DNA of 64,000 bases from Wurfbainia villosa. Taxonomy: Eukaryota; Streptophyta; Magnoliopsida; Zingiberales; Zingiberaceae. Positions 1 through 11,767 of the stretch are shown here, one piece after another. The notes beneath the pieces were generated by a model that was not told the DNA's origin, made no database searches, and worked only from the letters and a program-made list of their open reading frames with translations. Location: assembly GCA_025175895.1 (NCBI GenBank), contig CM045990.1, positions 44,202,658 to 44,266,657 on the forward strand. The letters are read 5' to 3'. The translations under genes were made by a program, and so were the position numbers. The stretch's first letter is position 1. The number at the start of each line of letters is the position of its first letter.

Positions 1-531
1 CCCTTGAGAAATGGTGATAAACTTTGACTCTTCTCGAAGCTGAAATTTGAACATCAGTCGACTGCTCACCCTCATCAGTCGACTGATACAAGCCATCAGT
101 CGACTGTTGGCTAGGGTTTTCTACTGCATTAGAAAGTTAGCTCAAAATGAAACTAAAATAAGTGCTTTCAACGGTCACCGATCGTCTGATCTCGACATAG
201 ACCTTCAATGGGATGTCTTAGTCGGATTGTCGCCTAAGGATGTCCTTGTACGGAGGACACGACCTTACTTATGCTCACTCACACGAGCTTACCTTAACCT
301 TTTACCTTTGAAGCTTCACTTCCGGTCTCCACCTGATTTCTTCAGCTCCCTCCGAAGTCCTCTCGGTGTCACCCGACCACCATGGTTCCCTCCGGGTGTC
401 GCTGACCTTCAGCTTTAGCTTAGCAATTCTGCACACTTGTTTTAGCTCATGAGATAACAAAATAACTTTGACTTTGTGTCTTTGCCATAATCAAAACATA
501 GGTTCGATTATCTGGTGTCCCTGCACTAACA
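1..531 (-). mobile_element. 5' part of a Sirevirus-type LTR on the minus strand, cut by the window edge
   Basis: Read on the minus strand from 531 leftwards, the sequence starts TGTTAGTGCAGGGAC and then has the TTTTGATTATGGCAAAG type of opening also seen in the other Sirevirus LTRs here. Three copies of the palindrome CAGTCGACTG lie at about 55-110. The plus-strand edge ends in TAACA, the expected complement of a TGTTA terminus. To its right the H LTR repeat sequence begins abruptly with CAAGT, the likely target duplication, but the left copy is outside the window. Solo LTR or full element cannot be decided. It contains no credible gene. Confidence 0.6.
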
Positions 532-1783
532 CAAGTGTGTAGCATTAGCCACATAAGTCCAAGTGTGTAGCCTTGACAGTGAAAGTCCAAGCATGGGGCT
601 TGGCATTGGAATTCCAACATGAAGTTGGCAAGGGAAGATCAAGTGTGTAGCTTTGGCCACGTAAGTCCAAGTGTGTAGCCTTGGCGGTGAAAGTCCAAGT
701 CATAGGGACTTGGAATTTGGGAAGTCTAAGGGGTGGTTTGGCGGCGTAAGGTCAAGCGGTAGTCTTGGAAGCGTAAGTCCATATGTACCTTGGCAGTGTA
801 GACACTGAGAGCATAACAATAGCCGAAGGAAGCATCTTGAGGCTAGCGTATGGATGAACAAGTCATGGATGACTTGGAGGGATCCGCACATAGATGAACA
901 AGTCATGGATGACTTAGAGGGATCTGATAGGCACGAGGCTAGTAGAGGTGGCTAGAAGGCTTAGGTCTAGGCTAAGAGTATCTAGCAAGTATGAGGGCAT
1001 AATACTTAGGTTAAACTTCATGTTCTTGTAGTCATTGCCGACCTTGGGCAGCGGCGGCCTGGGAAGTCGGCATCGTGGAGGGCAATGGCGTTAGTGTTGG
1101 TTGCAAGCACAGAACACTCAGTAGCCGACTGATCAGTCGACTACGGGGTTTGCTATCGACTGATGGTAATGGGCAGTCGACTGTCAGTGTATCCGTTGGC
1201 TGGATGCCAACGTGGATTAAGCCATTGTCTCATAATGGCTACAGGAGCAGTCGATTGGGGCCTTATGGAAGTCGACTGCTAGGTGTGGTATTAACTCGAG
1301 ACAAGCATAAAAGGAGAAGCTTGGGGAGGATTTCCATAGCGATATTTGGGGAGATTTTGAAGGGGAATTGCTGCTACATTCTAGACCTTCAAGAGCAAAC
1401 CAAAGCAAGCAACAAGCAAGAGTTCAAAGTCATTTATTGCAAAGTTTTCTTTACGTATTTCATTTTGTCTTTGTATTTGCTTGTACATTTTTGTATTACT
1501 TTTGTAATTACTTGTACGAGGTTTCTCCACCTACGACATGTTGTCGAGAAGGAGTTTTTAGTAATGGTGTGTTCATCACTCGAGTTCATTGAGCTCACCT
1601 CATGGAGTAGGAACCCTAAGGTTCCGAACCACATACATCACGTGTTGTGTGCTTGTATTCTTGTTGTGTATTTGTATATTCCGCTGTGCTAATAAGAATT
1701 GTAGAGATGAACGAATGATTTCCATCAAGCACGACGTTTAGGCTATTCAACCCTCCTTCTAGACGGGCCTCAATCCTCCAACA
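532..1783 (+). repeat. 5' LTR of H (left part displaced beyond the window)
   Basis: The LTR ends with CAATCCTCCAACA, directly before a primer binding site, which fixes the plus orientation. At 540-800 it has diverged repeats of an AAGTCCAAGTGTGTAGCC type, related in reverse complement to the LTR of B at 12640-12890. Sirevirus palindromes (GTCGACTG and variants) occur at about 1130-1280. A weak open frame at 1075-1692 lies inside the LTR and is not treated as a gene. Confidence 0.7.
852..931. repeat. 40-bp tandem duplication in the H LTR
   Basis: Two adjacent copies, each beginning GATGAACAAGTCATGGATGA, start at about 853 and 893 and differ at a few positions. Confidence 0.8.
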
Positions 1784-1785
1784 AG

Positions 1786-1797
1786 TGGTATCAGAGC
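1786..1797 (+). other. Primer binding site of H (initiator Met tRNA)
   Basis: TGGTATCAGAGC lies two bases after the LTR end. It is complementary to the 3' end of plant initiator Met tRNA, the usual primer of Ty1/copia elements. Confidence 0.9.
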
Positions 1798-1840
1798 GTG
1801 GAGCTTACCGTCAGACTCATCATCGTGAAAAGCAACCAAA

Positions 1841-2179
1841 ATGGTCGGCATCAACATCCATCCACCCAAATTTGAAGGCGACTTTTCTTGGTGGAAGAAA
1901 AGGATGGAGGTATATTTCGAAATCAATTTCGATATGATGCTAATCTTTGAAAATGGTTTTGAAGTGCCTAGGGGTGAAGACAACAAGCCATTAGTAAAAT
2001 CAAGATGGACCGAGGAGCAACAACAACAATTCAAAACAAACGTTAAGGTAACGATTATGTTAGTAAAATTAATACCTAACAATATTTTATGCAAGCTAGG
2101 TGAATATCAGGATGCTATGGACCCATGGAATAAATTGGTAAAATTCCATGAAAATCTCGAATCAGCACAATTAGAGAAG
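1841..2179 (+). pseudogene. gag: H gag, segment 1 (N-terminal DUF4219 part)
   Basis: The frame starts 43 bases after the primer site and encodes a Gag N-terminus with the PPKFEGDFSWWKKRM motif, a DUF4219-type signature shared with the gag of C at 31889 and, more distantly, of B at 18730. Gag would form the virus-like particle. The frame is broken at codon 113 by the insertion of A; the AGAAG at 2175-2179 is repeated at 29500-29504. It continues in the same frame at 29505. Compared with B and C, the join passes from the start of UBN2 straight to a charged linker, so about 100 residues of UBN2 seem to have been lost before A inserted. Confidence 0.8.
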
Positions 2180-3063
2180 TGTTAGTATGTATAATATAAG
2201 TCTAGCTTTTGTATGAACATCTTCATTTTGAAATAAGAATCACATAATCATTGTTTGTATTTTATATTTATGCATGTCATCTGATACTTTACATTGTAGA
2301 TAACATGGTGTGTAGTGTCACACAGAAGATCATGTTATCAGTTCTTTGTAGAGTATAAGGAGAGGCACACAACCAAGATGGTTTTAGACAAACCATTGGC
2401 ATCATTATAGTGTAATTTGGTATTGGTTTATCTTGACCATAGAATTACACTAGTACACTTTGTGTGTATTGAGTAAGACCGATTTAGAGGTGATTCAATT
2501 TATACTGACTATATAATTGAATAAGATCTCAGATATTAAGGTGTATATGCTCTTAATCCCGATATAATAACGGGCACATGTACTTAGTATTTATTTCTAT
2601 GATCTACCAATGGGCAAGATTTGTGTTAAATCGATAGGTCTGGTAAGTTAGGAAATAATATTATTTACATGGTCTGCCATTGATTATAGGAGGAAACCAT
2701 GTCCTATACACTAGGATGATGATGTCCCCTTGAGAAGCTCATAAAGTTCATCATATAAATCCTATAGGTGGACTTGGTCCAACATGATGATAAGGAAGAG
2801 TGGTACTACTCATGGAGTTAGATATTGGTTAATTAAATTGTCAGTAATTTAATTAATTAATGGACATTCGATATCTTAAACACGGGGATATATTTTGTAC
2901 AAATAATATGTGGAGACCATATTTAATTATGGGGGTTGGTGAGGTAAATCAATGATGATCCTCTAGTGGAATGGATTATCATTAATGGATCTGATTATAT
3001 GTGGTTCAGATCCATTCGGTGGCCAAGATCCAACTCCTTCTTATGTTCCCTATTGTAGCTTAT

Positions 3064-3070
3064 TATAAAT
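3064..3070 (+). promoter_or_regulatory. TATA box of the A 5' LTR
   Basis: TATAAAT in the context ATTATAAATACCTCATG; the 3' LTR has the same site at 28659-28665. Confidence 0.55.
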
Positions 3071-3149
3071 ACCTCATGAAGCCTAGACATAAGAGATAAG
3101 TTGTGGATGTGGAGAGGCTTGAGAGAAAAAGGGTTAGGGTTTTCCTTCT

Positions 3150-3395
3150 AGGGTCGGCGGCAACAAGAGGAGAGCTAGGGTTTTTCCTCCCTTTCTTTCC
3201 CTTTGGCCGGTGTCACCCTCTCATTCTCCTAGGGAGGGCGGCAAGAGGAGCTAGGTTTTAGTCCCTTCTTCCTTTCTTTGGTCGGCGCCTCCCTCTCCTT
3301 GTCCTAGGGCCGGCAGCAAGAGGAGCTAGGGTTTATCCCTTTCTTCCTTTCATTGGTCGGCACATCCTTTCCTCTCCTTAGGGCCGGCGGACACC
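3150..3395. repeat. Diverged tandem repeats in the A LTR (about 85 bp, roughly three copies)
   Basis: Units contain a GGCCGGCGGCAAGAGGAG core, a GAGCTAGGGTTT segment and a TTCCTTTC tract. The same array is in the 3' LTR at about 28740-28985. Confidence 0.65.
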
Positions 3396-3906
3396 AAACT
3401 TGGTGTTTGGTGGTCGGCACAAGCAAGGAGAAGAAGTGAGGATTTTCTTCCCTTGTTCGAAGCGAGCAAGGAAGGGAAGATACGTGGTCTGGGAGGCTTC
3501 AATTCTTGGAAGATCATCGCCCACACGACATCCAAGAAGAGGACATGAATACAATAGAAGATCAAGAGGTAAAACAAGAGGTATAATCTTATTTAATTTT
3601 TATTCTTGTTCTTTTGTATTTTGTATGTTGTTAATTGACATGGACCCCGATCATAAACACAAAAACTGGTGATTCGTACATGATCTATTCCATGGCTAAT
3701 CGAGGAAATGGGTTAGGTTGCTTGAACAACAAGTTTGTTCAAGTGACCGCTCAAATCGAATAGAACGATGATGAATCAGTTTCTTGGGAAATTCATCTCC
3801 ATCCCGATTAGTTTTAATTAATAAAATTTTAATCCGGGGACGTGGAACAGGATCACCATGCACAAGCGACCGAAGTGAAGAGAAGAAACAACCTCTTCCC
3901 TTAAAG

Positions 3907-3919
3907 TGGTATCAAAGCC
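3907..3919 (+). other. Primer binding site of A
   Basis: TGGTATCAAAGCC, three bases after the LTR; a Met-tRNA-type site with one change from TGGTATCAGAGC. Confidence 0.8.
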
Positions 3920-4923
3920 ATGGTTTCTGATTTTGTGTGTTTGGATTCGGTTACTTTCACGCATTTATCATATATTGTTTATGTCAGATAATAGTAGGAT
4001 GTGCGTAGGATAACTTTTTGCTTACAGGCATAAGATCCAACTATTATGGCTATGTGGATGTATGTGATTGTAACTAATTATTTGAATCCTCGGAGTTGAC
4101 GAGGCTAATTAGTATTTAATTTTTGTAATTAAATACGACATTTTAATTTACTTTCGATCTAGATATGTTGTACACTCCTTCGTGGAGTATAGGATCGATG
4201 GATGTAAATTAAAATAGTTTATCTCGGCTCGGATCCCCTTGTGGCTTGCGCATGGTAAAGGGAGGAGTGGACGAGGTGGCGATACGATGGGAAGCATATT
4301 GGAAAACAAAAGCCATAATAGTTGGATTTTTTTCATATTTATTGCTTATTGTTTGATATGCATGTTGTGCATGTTTGAAAATTCCTTAATTTTAAATTAC
4401 TAAGTGGGAGAGGGATATTTTTTAATTCCCACGGCCTCCATTACAATTTGATATGTGATGCGAACAAACTTGCGCGTTGGCTCTGAGTGCCTTCCTCTAT
4501 ATTGGATGAGTTTGTTTTGTGGATCACTAGGTCAAATATGGTTATAGGAAATTATTTAGGAGCATGTGTACTTCCCCATCGGAAGGCACATAATCGGAGG
4601 TAATTGGCTTAGTATCAGATAATGGTAAACACTTAGATGCAAATAAAAGTATCCTCCCCATCGGAGTCACTGCTTTTATTTGTAAGGCCGAAGAGGAACC
4701 AACTATTAATTTTATTTGTCAAAATGTAAGGTTGACAAGATAATAAAATTAATGTGTAAAATCTCCTCTTACAAATGTAGAATTCGTATACGTCCACCCT
4801 ATCATGGCATTCGATATTCTCGGTGTTTTAAGGTGTTGGTTGATTTTAAAATTTTATTGTTTGAGGAATCAATAAATTTTGAAATATAATGTTTTGATCA
4901 CTGTGATTCTTAGGTTTTTTAAA
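3920..4923 (+). other. Non-coding leader of A
   Basis: About 1 kb between primer site and gag, AT-rich, with no open frame worth calling. It would be the 5' untranslated and packaging region of the genomic RNA. Confidence 0.6.
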
Positions 4924-5785
4924 ATGGATTTCAACCCACTTGCGATAATTCTAAAAGAAAACAAACTTACTGACCCTAATTATGTTGATTGGAAATGGAA
5001 TCTGGACATTGTCTTGACTGCTGAGGAGTACAAATATGTGCTCTTCAAAGAATGTCCTCCTAAGCCTACGGATGACTCTGGTGAAAAGGAGAAAGAGAGT
5101 TATAGGAAGTGGATCAAGGTAGATGAGATGACGCGGTGTTACATTTTGGCTTCTATGTCAAATGTATTGCAACATCAACATCAGGGCATGACTATTGCCT
5201 ATGACATGATGCTCAATCTCAAGGAACTTTTTGGACACCAGAATCGGACTGCTAGGCAGGAAGCTATAAGGAACTTAATGACGACCACCATGATTGAGGG
5301 AACACTCGTGAGGGATCATTTTCTCAAGATGATGGCTCATTTAAATGAGCTGGAAGTCCTTGGAGCGGAGATCGATGGGGAAACCTAGGTCGATATCATT
5401 CCCCAATCTCTACCTAGAAGTTTTGAGAAGTTTTGCCTGAACTACAACATGAATAAGAGGTTGTATTCGTTGGCGGAGCTTTTGATAGAACTCCAAGCGG
5501 CAGAGGGACTTTTTCATCAGAGTGCTCATGCCATGGTTGCTCAAAAGATTTCTACTTCTAAGCCAAAGGGCAAGAAAAAGAAGAAACATGGTATAGCAAA
5601 GATGGTGGAAGGATCTCAGGAAGGAGTGAAGAAGTCAAAAGGCAAGTGCTTCACTTGCAAGCAGACTGAACATTGGAAGGCGGACTATCCCAACCGCAAA
5701 CAGAACAAAGGTATATCTTTTAGTTTAGTCGTTGAAAAATGTTTAGCGGTGTTATCTACTGGTACTTGGTGTGTAGATATGGGAG
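4924..5785 (+). pseudogene. gag: A gag and start of protease, interrupted by Athila-1
   Basis: I choose the ATG at 4924 (MDFNPLAIIL) because Gag homology starts there; an upstream in-frame ATG at 4879 lies in leader-like sequence. The N-terminal part is a UBN2-type copia Gag, followed by a lysine-rich stretch and a CCHC-like zinc knuckle (CFTCKQTEHWKADY) whose last cysteine is replaced by tyrosine. One in-frame TAG lies at 5386-5388 where glutamine (CAG) is expected. The frame enters the protease: the aspartate of the D-T/S-G motif is at 5776-5778 but the motif reads D-M-G. Athila-1 begins at 5786, and the same frame resumes at 24684. The broken motif alone would make the protease inactive. 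Confidence 0.85.
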
Positions 5786-6727
5786 TGATGTGTTATTTTC
5801 CGCAAGTGCACGGTTGTCGTCAAGTAATAAAAATATCGATCCCACAAGGATTGGGACAATTATCGAATGATCGTGATACCAAGTTATCTAGTCAATCAAT
5901 TTGTGGATTAAGAAAAGAAACTGAGCAGTCAAGAACAACGAATGAGAAGAACGAGCTAAAAGTCAATAGTTGAGAAGAATCTCAGGATATGGGTTTCACC
6001 ACATCGACGATTTATAAGGTGATTTAATTCTTTCCTACCCCTTTTAGAGTTGTTTTGATGGAACCTATCCTAAGGTAAATCAACGGCCCCTTTCGAGGTC
6101 TACGCCAACTGTACCTATCAAACTCAATTTACCTGTCATGGTATTCGAGCGTAGGGGATCATAATCAGCTAAGGGGACCTGTCACGAGACCCCCACAAAC
6201 CTCCCTAGTCTTACCACCGTTACTTGGTAAAAACTGGATTTGATAGATCCATTAAGTTCATAAGAGTTCCTTTAGAGTCTAAATTTCCTTTTCACGATAG
6301 GTTTGCACACGGGACCATAATCAACTAAGGGGACCTATCACGAGACCCCCGCAAGCCCTCATAGATATACTACTGCTACTTAACAGGAGTTAATCCCTAG
6401 TTGGTTCTAGGTTTCGGGAACTTGGGTTCACTGTTAGGTACTTCCCCTTAGCTCCTTAGGTTTATCAATAAGAATCCAAGAACTAAATCAAAACAAACAA
6501 TAATTCAAGTAGTATAGATTACATCATCCATCATAAATCGTCAAGGGCTACTCCCCCATCCTAAGATTACAGGACACTACTCCATAGTCGAACAAGAATT
6601 TCTAGAGAAAGAAATTACAATACTTAGTGTCATCTGTGTTCCTATGTCGTCGACTCCTTCGTTCTCCTCATTCTTTTATCATCCTCTTTCCTACCTGCCG
6701 CCTCCCTTTAGGGTTAGAATATCTCCT

Positions 6728-6736
6728 CTTTTATAG
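6728..6736 (-). promoter_or_regulatory. TATA box of Athila-1 LTR
   Basis: CTATAAAAG on the minus strand; the same site in the 5' LTR is at 24167-24175 and would be the functional promoter. Confidence 0.5.
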
Positions 6737-6900
6737 CCTTGGCCTCCTCTTCAATTAAGGAAAAAGATTTTTCTTTAATTGAGATGAAGATCGCGGCTTC
6801 GTCGAGTTGTTCGCAGAAAAGGAAGTCTGGAATCAGGCCAACACGCTCGTGCCAAATGAGGGCACAGGCGTGTCACACATTTCTCACTGGCCATGTCAGC

Positions 6901-7044
6901 GCTTGAACGGGGCGTGCCGGTTGCTGAACCAGGGCGTGTTGAGCGCTGGAACTCCTGACACGGGCGTGTCACTGCTTGAACGGGGTGTGTCGGTTGCTGA
7001 ACCAGGGCGTGTTGAGCGCTGGAACTCCTGACACGGGCGTGTCA
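6901..7044. repeat. 72-bp tandem duplication in the Athila-1 LTR
   Basis: Copies start GCTTGAACGGGG at 6901 and 6973; each ends with a palindromic GACACGGGCGTGTC. The 5' LTR has the same pair near 24339-24486. Confidence 0.8.
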
Positions 7045-7239
7045 CTGATAACACGCCTGTGTTGTTTTGATACGCCTGCTTCTTCGCCCTGTTAACACGA
7101 AAAACACCCAAAAGCAGTCTCTTCGTCCAAAATATGCTAAACTTAACTGAATCATGACAAAATACATGCCTAGGACATGAAATGAGATAAAATGCATGCA
7201 TATGGAGTAGTGAAAACGTAGCATGATACACACACATCA

Positions 7240-8124
7240 AAATCCCCTAGTCCTAAACTTTTGCTTGTCCTCAAGCAAAGAAAACACAAAAGACAACTTA
7301 ATTGTGGAAATGCTAGACACCATCCAGAGGTATACAATCTGATCTTAATCTTATCAAATCATTCCTAGCATGGCTTGAAAGATCCCTATATAGTGCACGT
7401 GAAAAGTTGAACTAAAGTCATTGGACACCAATCCAGATTTGACATCCCTTCTATCGTAGAACATTCTTATTTCCGGCATAGAGGCACTTACCTGCCTTAA
7501 TGCATGGATCATCCTTACCTAGTAACAAAAGGTCTCAAAGGAGAACTTTCTAAGAAGAAAGAAGAGAAGGAATTTACAGAGAGCATTTCCCCAGTAACTA
7601 GTTAGTCTCAAAGGGGCACCTTTTAGGTGTTTCCCCAGTAACTACTTGTTCTCAAAGGGGTGCTTGAAAACAATTCCAGTTTTCTTTTTTTTTTTTCAAA
7701 CCAAAACTTCTAGGGAAAGTGTTTCTCCAGTAACCAAATTGCACAGGAAAGTCTCCAATGGAAAATCGAGTACTCGTCCAATATGGGGAATTTAAATCCT
7801 TTTTGGATACCTCAGACCTATAGACCATAGGCAAAAATGAATATCATGACCCGACCAATATTCAGTTATATTCCGCTAGATGATATAAAAATACAATGTT
7901 ATGATATATGAAAAGATGCAAACAAAAATAGCACTAACCAAACTAAAAATTTAAGTAGAGACAACATAAGCAGTAAAGGATGTGCATCGAAACTCACAAA
8001 ATAGCTCAAGGTGGTCAATAGTCATCGTCTTCACTACTAGAATCCTCCTCTGCCCACCTACGTCGCTGCTCCTAGTAAAACTCCCGGGACTCCTGTCGAA
8101 ATCTATCATCATCTTCCCCGCGAC
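7240..8124 (-). other. 3' non-coding region of Athila-1 with polypurine tract and hairpin
   Basis: Next to the LTR the minus strand has a polypurine tract (GACTAGGGGATTT). Just upstream, 7260-7279 forms a perfect 8-bp hairpin, TTTGCTTG-AGGA-CAAGCAAA, shared with F and D. The rest contains repeated GTTACTGGGGAAA blocks also found in F and D. I see no gene in it. Confidence 0.7.
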
Positions 8125-9422
8125 TCAGATGAAAAACTCATCAGCTCTCCTGTAAAAGTCAGCTGCCCTATCCAAATGCTGTGTCACCATATGATGGTGC
8201 TTCTCTGTAGCTTGGGCAAACCGATCCCACACACCTATGTGCGAGGTATGCTCGACCCTGAAAGCTTCGAATGATGATCGGAATCCTGAAAAATCAAAAG
8301 AAGAGTACCCTGCAGAAACATTGTCAGTAGGAAATCGTGGGGGTTCAGGAGTCGAATGTGATGGCTCAGGGGTTATGTGAGATGGATCCCTAGGAGAGGG
8401 TGATGGAGCATGGGCAGTAGGGGTAGGAAAGGGTCCCTGGACATCTCTAAAAAGACAATTGGATGAATTACGTACAGTCATCCGCTCAGGGTTTGGAAGA
8501 GGGATTTTAATTCCATTTCTTAACACCAAACGATACCCCTCGTCACATGACTCAATCATCTTCATATTTATACAAGCATCCAAATCCAATCTAGGGCTAG
8601 CAGGACAATATTCAAGGTCATCCAATTCACATCCTAAGGCCACAACAATCCTAGTGATAATACCACCTATGACTATGACCCCAGATGGGCTATTACTAAT
8701 CTTAACTAAATGTCTAACCATATGGGCTCTAGAATCAATATTAACTTCATTTATCATAGCCCATAAAAATTGTAACTCACTCTGCCTAGCCACCCCCTGC
8801 ACTATCATATCTTCCAGAGATTGTATTAGCCATAAACCTAAGGAGATAACGAAAAGTAGGATTAGGGATGTTAAACGATTTAGACCTAGATGCATCATAA
8901 GGGCGAGGGTCATCAGAAATTAATCTTCAAAATTGATGATCAATAAAATGTCTATGAATTTGCCTCTCCCCTCCGCAAGGAAAATCAAATATCGTATTAA
9001 AATCACTTAAAGAAAGAGTAAACTCATGGTTCATTAATCTAAATTTGATTTTTCCTTCCTAACAATCCTTTCCTTGCAGTATTTCAGCAGACAGGGAGCT
9101 AAGGAATTCAAGAGTACTAGGGTAAGTAAGATGATGATGCGTGATAAATTCGGTCCAGCCTATCCTATTGGTCAACCAAGTTATGTCATCTCTTAACCCT
9201 AGGGTTGTCAACGTGTAGAAGTCTATAGTTCTTGTAGATACTAACTTCCTTTTTTTCAAGCTTACTGAATTTAGACTTCATAACCTCATCCCTAAAAACA
9301 ATTCCATATGGATGGCAGGAGGTCGGAGGAGGATCGTTACCCAAGTCCTGAGCTTTTCTCTTTCCCTTGTCCTTCGTCGAAGAGGAAGAAGCTCCTCCTC
9401 TAGTCTTAACTCGCTTACTCAT
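8125..9422 (-). pseudogene. ATHILA ORF-1 family gene of Athila-1, frameshifted
   Basis: This is the gene that Athila elements carry downstream of pol, in the place an envelope gene has in retroviruses; its function is unknown. Translation from 9422 starts MSKRVKTRGG with a basic region, then shifts frame near 9250 into a segment ending ..LTYPSTLEFLSSLSAEIL, typical of the ATHILA ORF-1 family. More breaks follow before an open 262-codon frame (8913-8125) with the VNIDSRAHMVRHLVKIS and ASPRLDLDACINMKMI segments and a proline-rich tail. The F copy at 45005-46491 aligns along its length, which supports reading these pieces as one decayed gene. No convincing signal peptide or membrane anchor is visible. 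Confidence 0.75.
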
Positions 9423-9925
9423 GGCGTTGGGGAGGGAGAGATAGCAGGTTAGCTTCTCGACTGCTCGAGAGAGACCGGCGGTAACTGCTTCAAGCTTGTA
9501 ATGCGAGTGGAAAATTAGGGCATGCTCGGGCCGGCTTTAGAGGGCTAGCCGCAACATAGGCATGTCGGGCATCCTCTTACGCAAATACCCTACCCGTTTA
9601 AGCGCGGCATAGGCGTGCTTCCGTCCAGCCCAGGTGTGCCGCAGGTGAGAAAAGTGTGACACGGGCATGCTCGGCAGCACACTCAACCTGTGTTGTCTTC
9701 GGGTAACCTCAACATGCCTGTGTCGTTCGGCATAAGCGGGTCGTGTCAATTTGGCACGCAGTGGCACGTTTAACATGTCGTGTCCTGTAAACCTAAAAAA
9801 AAATGTAAAACTCAAAATAAAATAAAATAAAATAAAATGACTAAAAAAATGAAAATAGCTTGGGTTGCCTCCCAAGAAGCGCTTGTTTAAGGTCGTTAGC
9901 TTGACCTCTCAGTTACTCCCTAGTT
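9423..9925 (-). other. Intergenic region between integrase and ORF1 of Athila-1
   Basis: It holds the conserved hairpin at 9859-9894, an (AAAAT) microsatellite at about 9814-9838, and several GACACGGGC/GCCTGTGTC-type palindromic pieces (9545-9780). A 112-codon frame here (9537-9875) runs through these repeats and is not a gene. Confidence 0.65.
9859..9894 (-). promoter_or_regulatory. Conserved Athila hairpin between pol and ORF1
   Basis: The minus strand has GACCTTAAAC, then the palindrome AAGCGCTT, then CTTGGGAGGCAACCCAAG, a 6-bp stem with loop AGGCAA. The same block occurs in D (49536-49571), identical over the whole block, and in F (44544-44580, with an inserted A and one stem change). 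It may act in expression of ORF1; that role is inferred. Confidence 0.6.
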
Positions 9926-11762
9926 TTAGGGATATGGCTCGAGGAGTGTGCTCTGCCCCTCTTCCTCCCCAATCAGCTCAATAGAATTGTTTGCGAAGTA
10001 TCTCTTAAGTCTTTGACCATTTACTTTAAAAATTCCTGTGGACTCACTGGATATATCAATAGCTCCATGAGGATAAACCTTTTCAACACGATATGGTCCC
10101 AACCATCTGGATTTCAGCTTCCCAGGAAAGAGTTTCAATCTTGAGTTGAATAGTAATACCAAGTCTCCTTGATGGAATTCTCTGCGCATGATATTCTTGT
10201 CATGCCACCTCTTCGTTTTCTCCTTGTAAGACCTTGCATGTTCATAAGCATCAAGGCGTAGTTCTTCAAGTTCATTTAGCTGCAGTTTTCTTTTCTCTCC
10301 GGCTTTCTTTAGGTCAAAATTAAGCCATTTAATTGCCCAATATGCCCTGTGCACTATTTCAACTGGAAGATGACATGGTTTTTCATAAACTAATCGAAAC
10401 GGAGTCATTCCAATGGGTGTCTTGTAAGCAGTTCGATAGGCCCATAGAGCATCGTCAAGTCTTAAAGACCAATCCTTCCTTGATCTTGATACTGTTTTCT
10501 CCAAGATAGTATTGATTTCCCTATTTGAAACTTCTACTTGCCCGCTCATTTGTGGATGATATGGTGAGGCTAGTTTATGGGTTACTCCATACTTCTTGAG
10601 AAGGCTTTCAAATTGTCTTTCGATAAAGTGTGAGCCTCCATCACTTATTACTGCTCTCGGTATTCCAAATCTTGGAAATATTATACTCTTAAAGAGCTTT
10701 ATGACTGTTTTTGCATCACAAGAGGGGGATGGTAGAGCCTCAACCCATTTAGACACATAGTCCATTGCCACCAGTATATAGGCATTTTTATAGGAAGTAG
10801 GGAAGGGTCCCATATAGTCAATTCCCCAGACATCGAACAATTCAACTTCCAATATCGAATTTTGAGGCATCTCATGTCTCCTTGATACGTTCTCGGTCCT
10901 TTGACTGCGGTCACAAGTCGTCACATAATTCCGAGAGTCTCTAAAAATATGAGGCCAATAAAATCCTACTTGCAAAACCTTTGCCGCAGTCTTGTCTGTG
11001 CTCGTGTGACCTCCATATGCTGAAGAATGACAGTGATACAATATATCCTCAATCTCTTCTTTGGATACACATCTTCGATATATAGCATCCACCCCTTTCT
11101 TGAACAGGAATGGTTCGTCCCACACATAATGCTTTACATCCGAAAGAAACTTCTTCCTCTGATGATAACTCATGTGAGAAGGTATTATCCCACAAGCTAG
11201 GTAGTTGGCAAAATCAGCATACCACGGAGCCTTGATTGTCCTGACCGCTAGTAGCTGCTCATCCGAGAAGAAATCATTAATAGCAAGATCATCGGCACTT
11301 CCCACATTTAATTCTTGATGAAGCCTCGATAGATGGTCTACAACTACATTCTCTGTTCCTTGCTTGTCTCGGATTTCCAAATCAAACTCTTATAGAAGAA
11401 GTATCCACCGGATAAGTCTTGGCTTAGATTCCTTTTTACTCAGCAAGTATCTTATGGCTGCATGATCTGTGTAAACTATCACCTTGGTCCCTATGATATA
11501 AGATCTGAACTTGTCAAAAGTAAATACTATAGCCAAGAGTTCCTTCTCTGTGGTAGCATAATTCATTTGTGCTTCATCCAATGTTTTACTGGCGTAGTAG
11601 ATTGCATACACCTTGCGATCCTTCCTTTGTCCCAACACTGCACCCAAAGCAAAATCACTTGCATCACACATAATTTCAAAAGGGAGACTCCAATCTGGAG
11701 GTTGCATTATTGGGGCGGTCGTTAATGCTTCCTTTAACCTGGAAAATGCATCAAGACAAGGA
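9926..11762 (-). pseudogene. pol: Athila-1 pol, RNase H and integrase part
   Basis: Minus-strand reading runs from the RNase H segment (11762-11390) to the integrase (11380-9926) in one frame, broken by a TAA at about 11387-11389. The RNase H part has the DASDFALGAVLGQ, TEKELLAIVF and YTDHAAIRYL motifs of plant gypsy elements. The integrase has its zinc region (H116/H125/C156, but serine at 159 in place of the last cysteine) and a D188-D247-E283 catalytic triad with the correct 35-residue D-to-E spacing, numbered from the methionine at 11380. Near the end a GPYRVEKVYPHGAIDI segment follows, with no chromodomain. RT lies on the far side of inserted B. Confidence 0.88.
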
Positions 11763-11767
11763 TTATC

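Larger units (their letters stand above)
2180..3903 (+). repeat. 5' LTR of A
   Basis: It starts TGTTAGTATG and aligns throughout with 27773-29499. The 3' terminus reads CCCTTA where the other copy has CCCTTCA. The sequence is AT-rich in the first 800 bp and becomes GC-richer with repeats after the TATA box. Open frames within it (for example 3350-3672) are not conserved genes. Confidence 0.9.
5786..7239 (-). repeat. 3' LTR of Athila-1
   Basis: The plus strand reads TGATGTGTTATTTTC to CACACACATCA and matches 23230-24678. The LTRs differ at several CG-to-CA or TG positions (for example GGGCGTGCC here against GGGCATGCC there), which fits deamination of methylated CpG. It carries GACACGGGCGTGTC palindromes near 6955 and 7031. 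Confidence 0.9.

Noticed and set aside
1075..1692. 205-codon open frame in the H LTR
   Set aside because: It lies inside LTR sequence, crosses the GTCGACTG repeats, and its product matches nothing I recognise.
1786..1797. tRNA gene suggested by TGGTATCAGAGC and other tRNA-like ends
   Set aside because: Only the 3'-end complement is present; these are primer binding sites next to LTR ends, with no cloverleaf.
8459..8923. 154-codon plus-strand frame
   Set aside because: Antisense to the ATHILA ORF-1 gene of Athila-1.
9537..9875. 112-codon minus-strand frame between integrase and ORF1
   Set aside because: It runs through the conserved hairpin, an AAAAT microsatellite and CACGGGC-type repeats; no domain.
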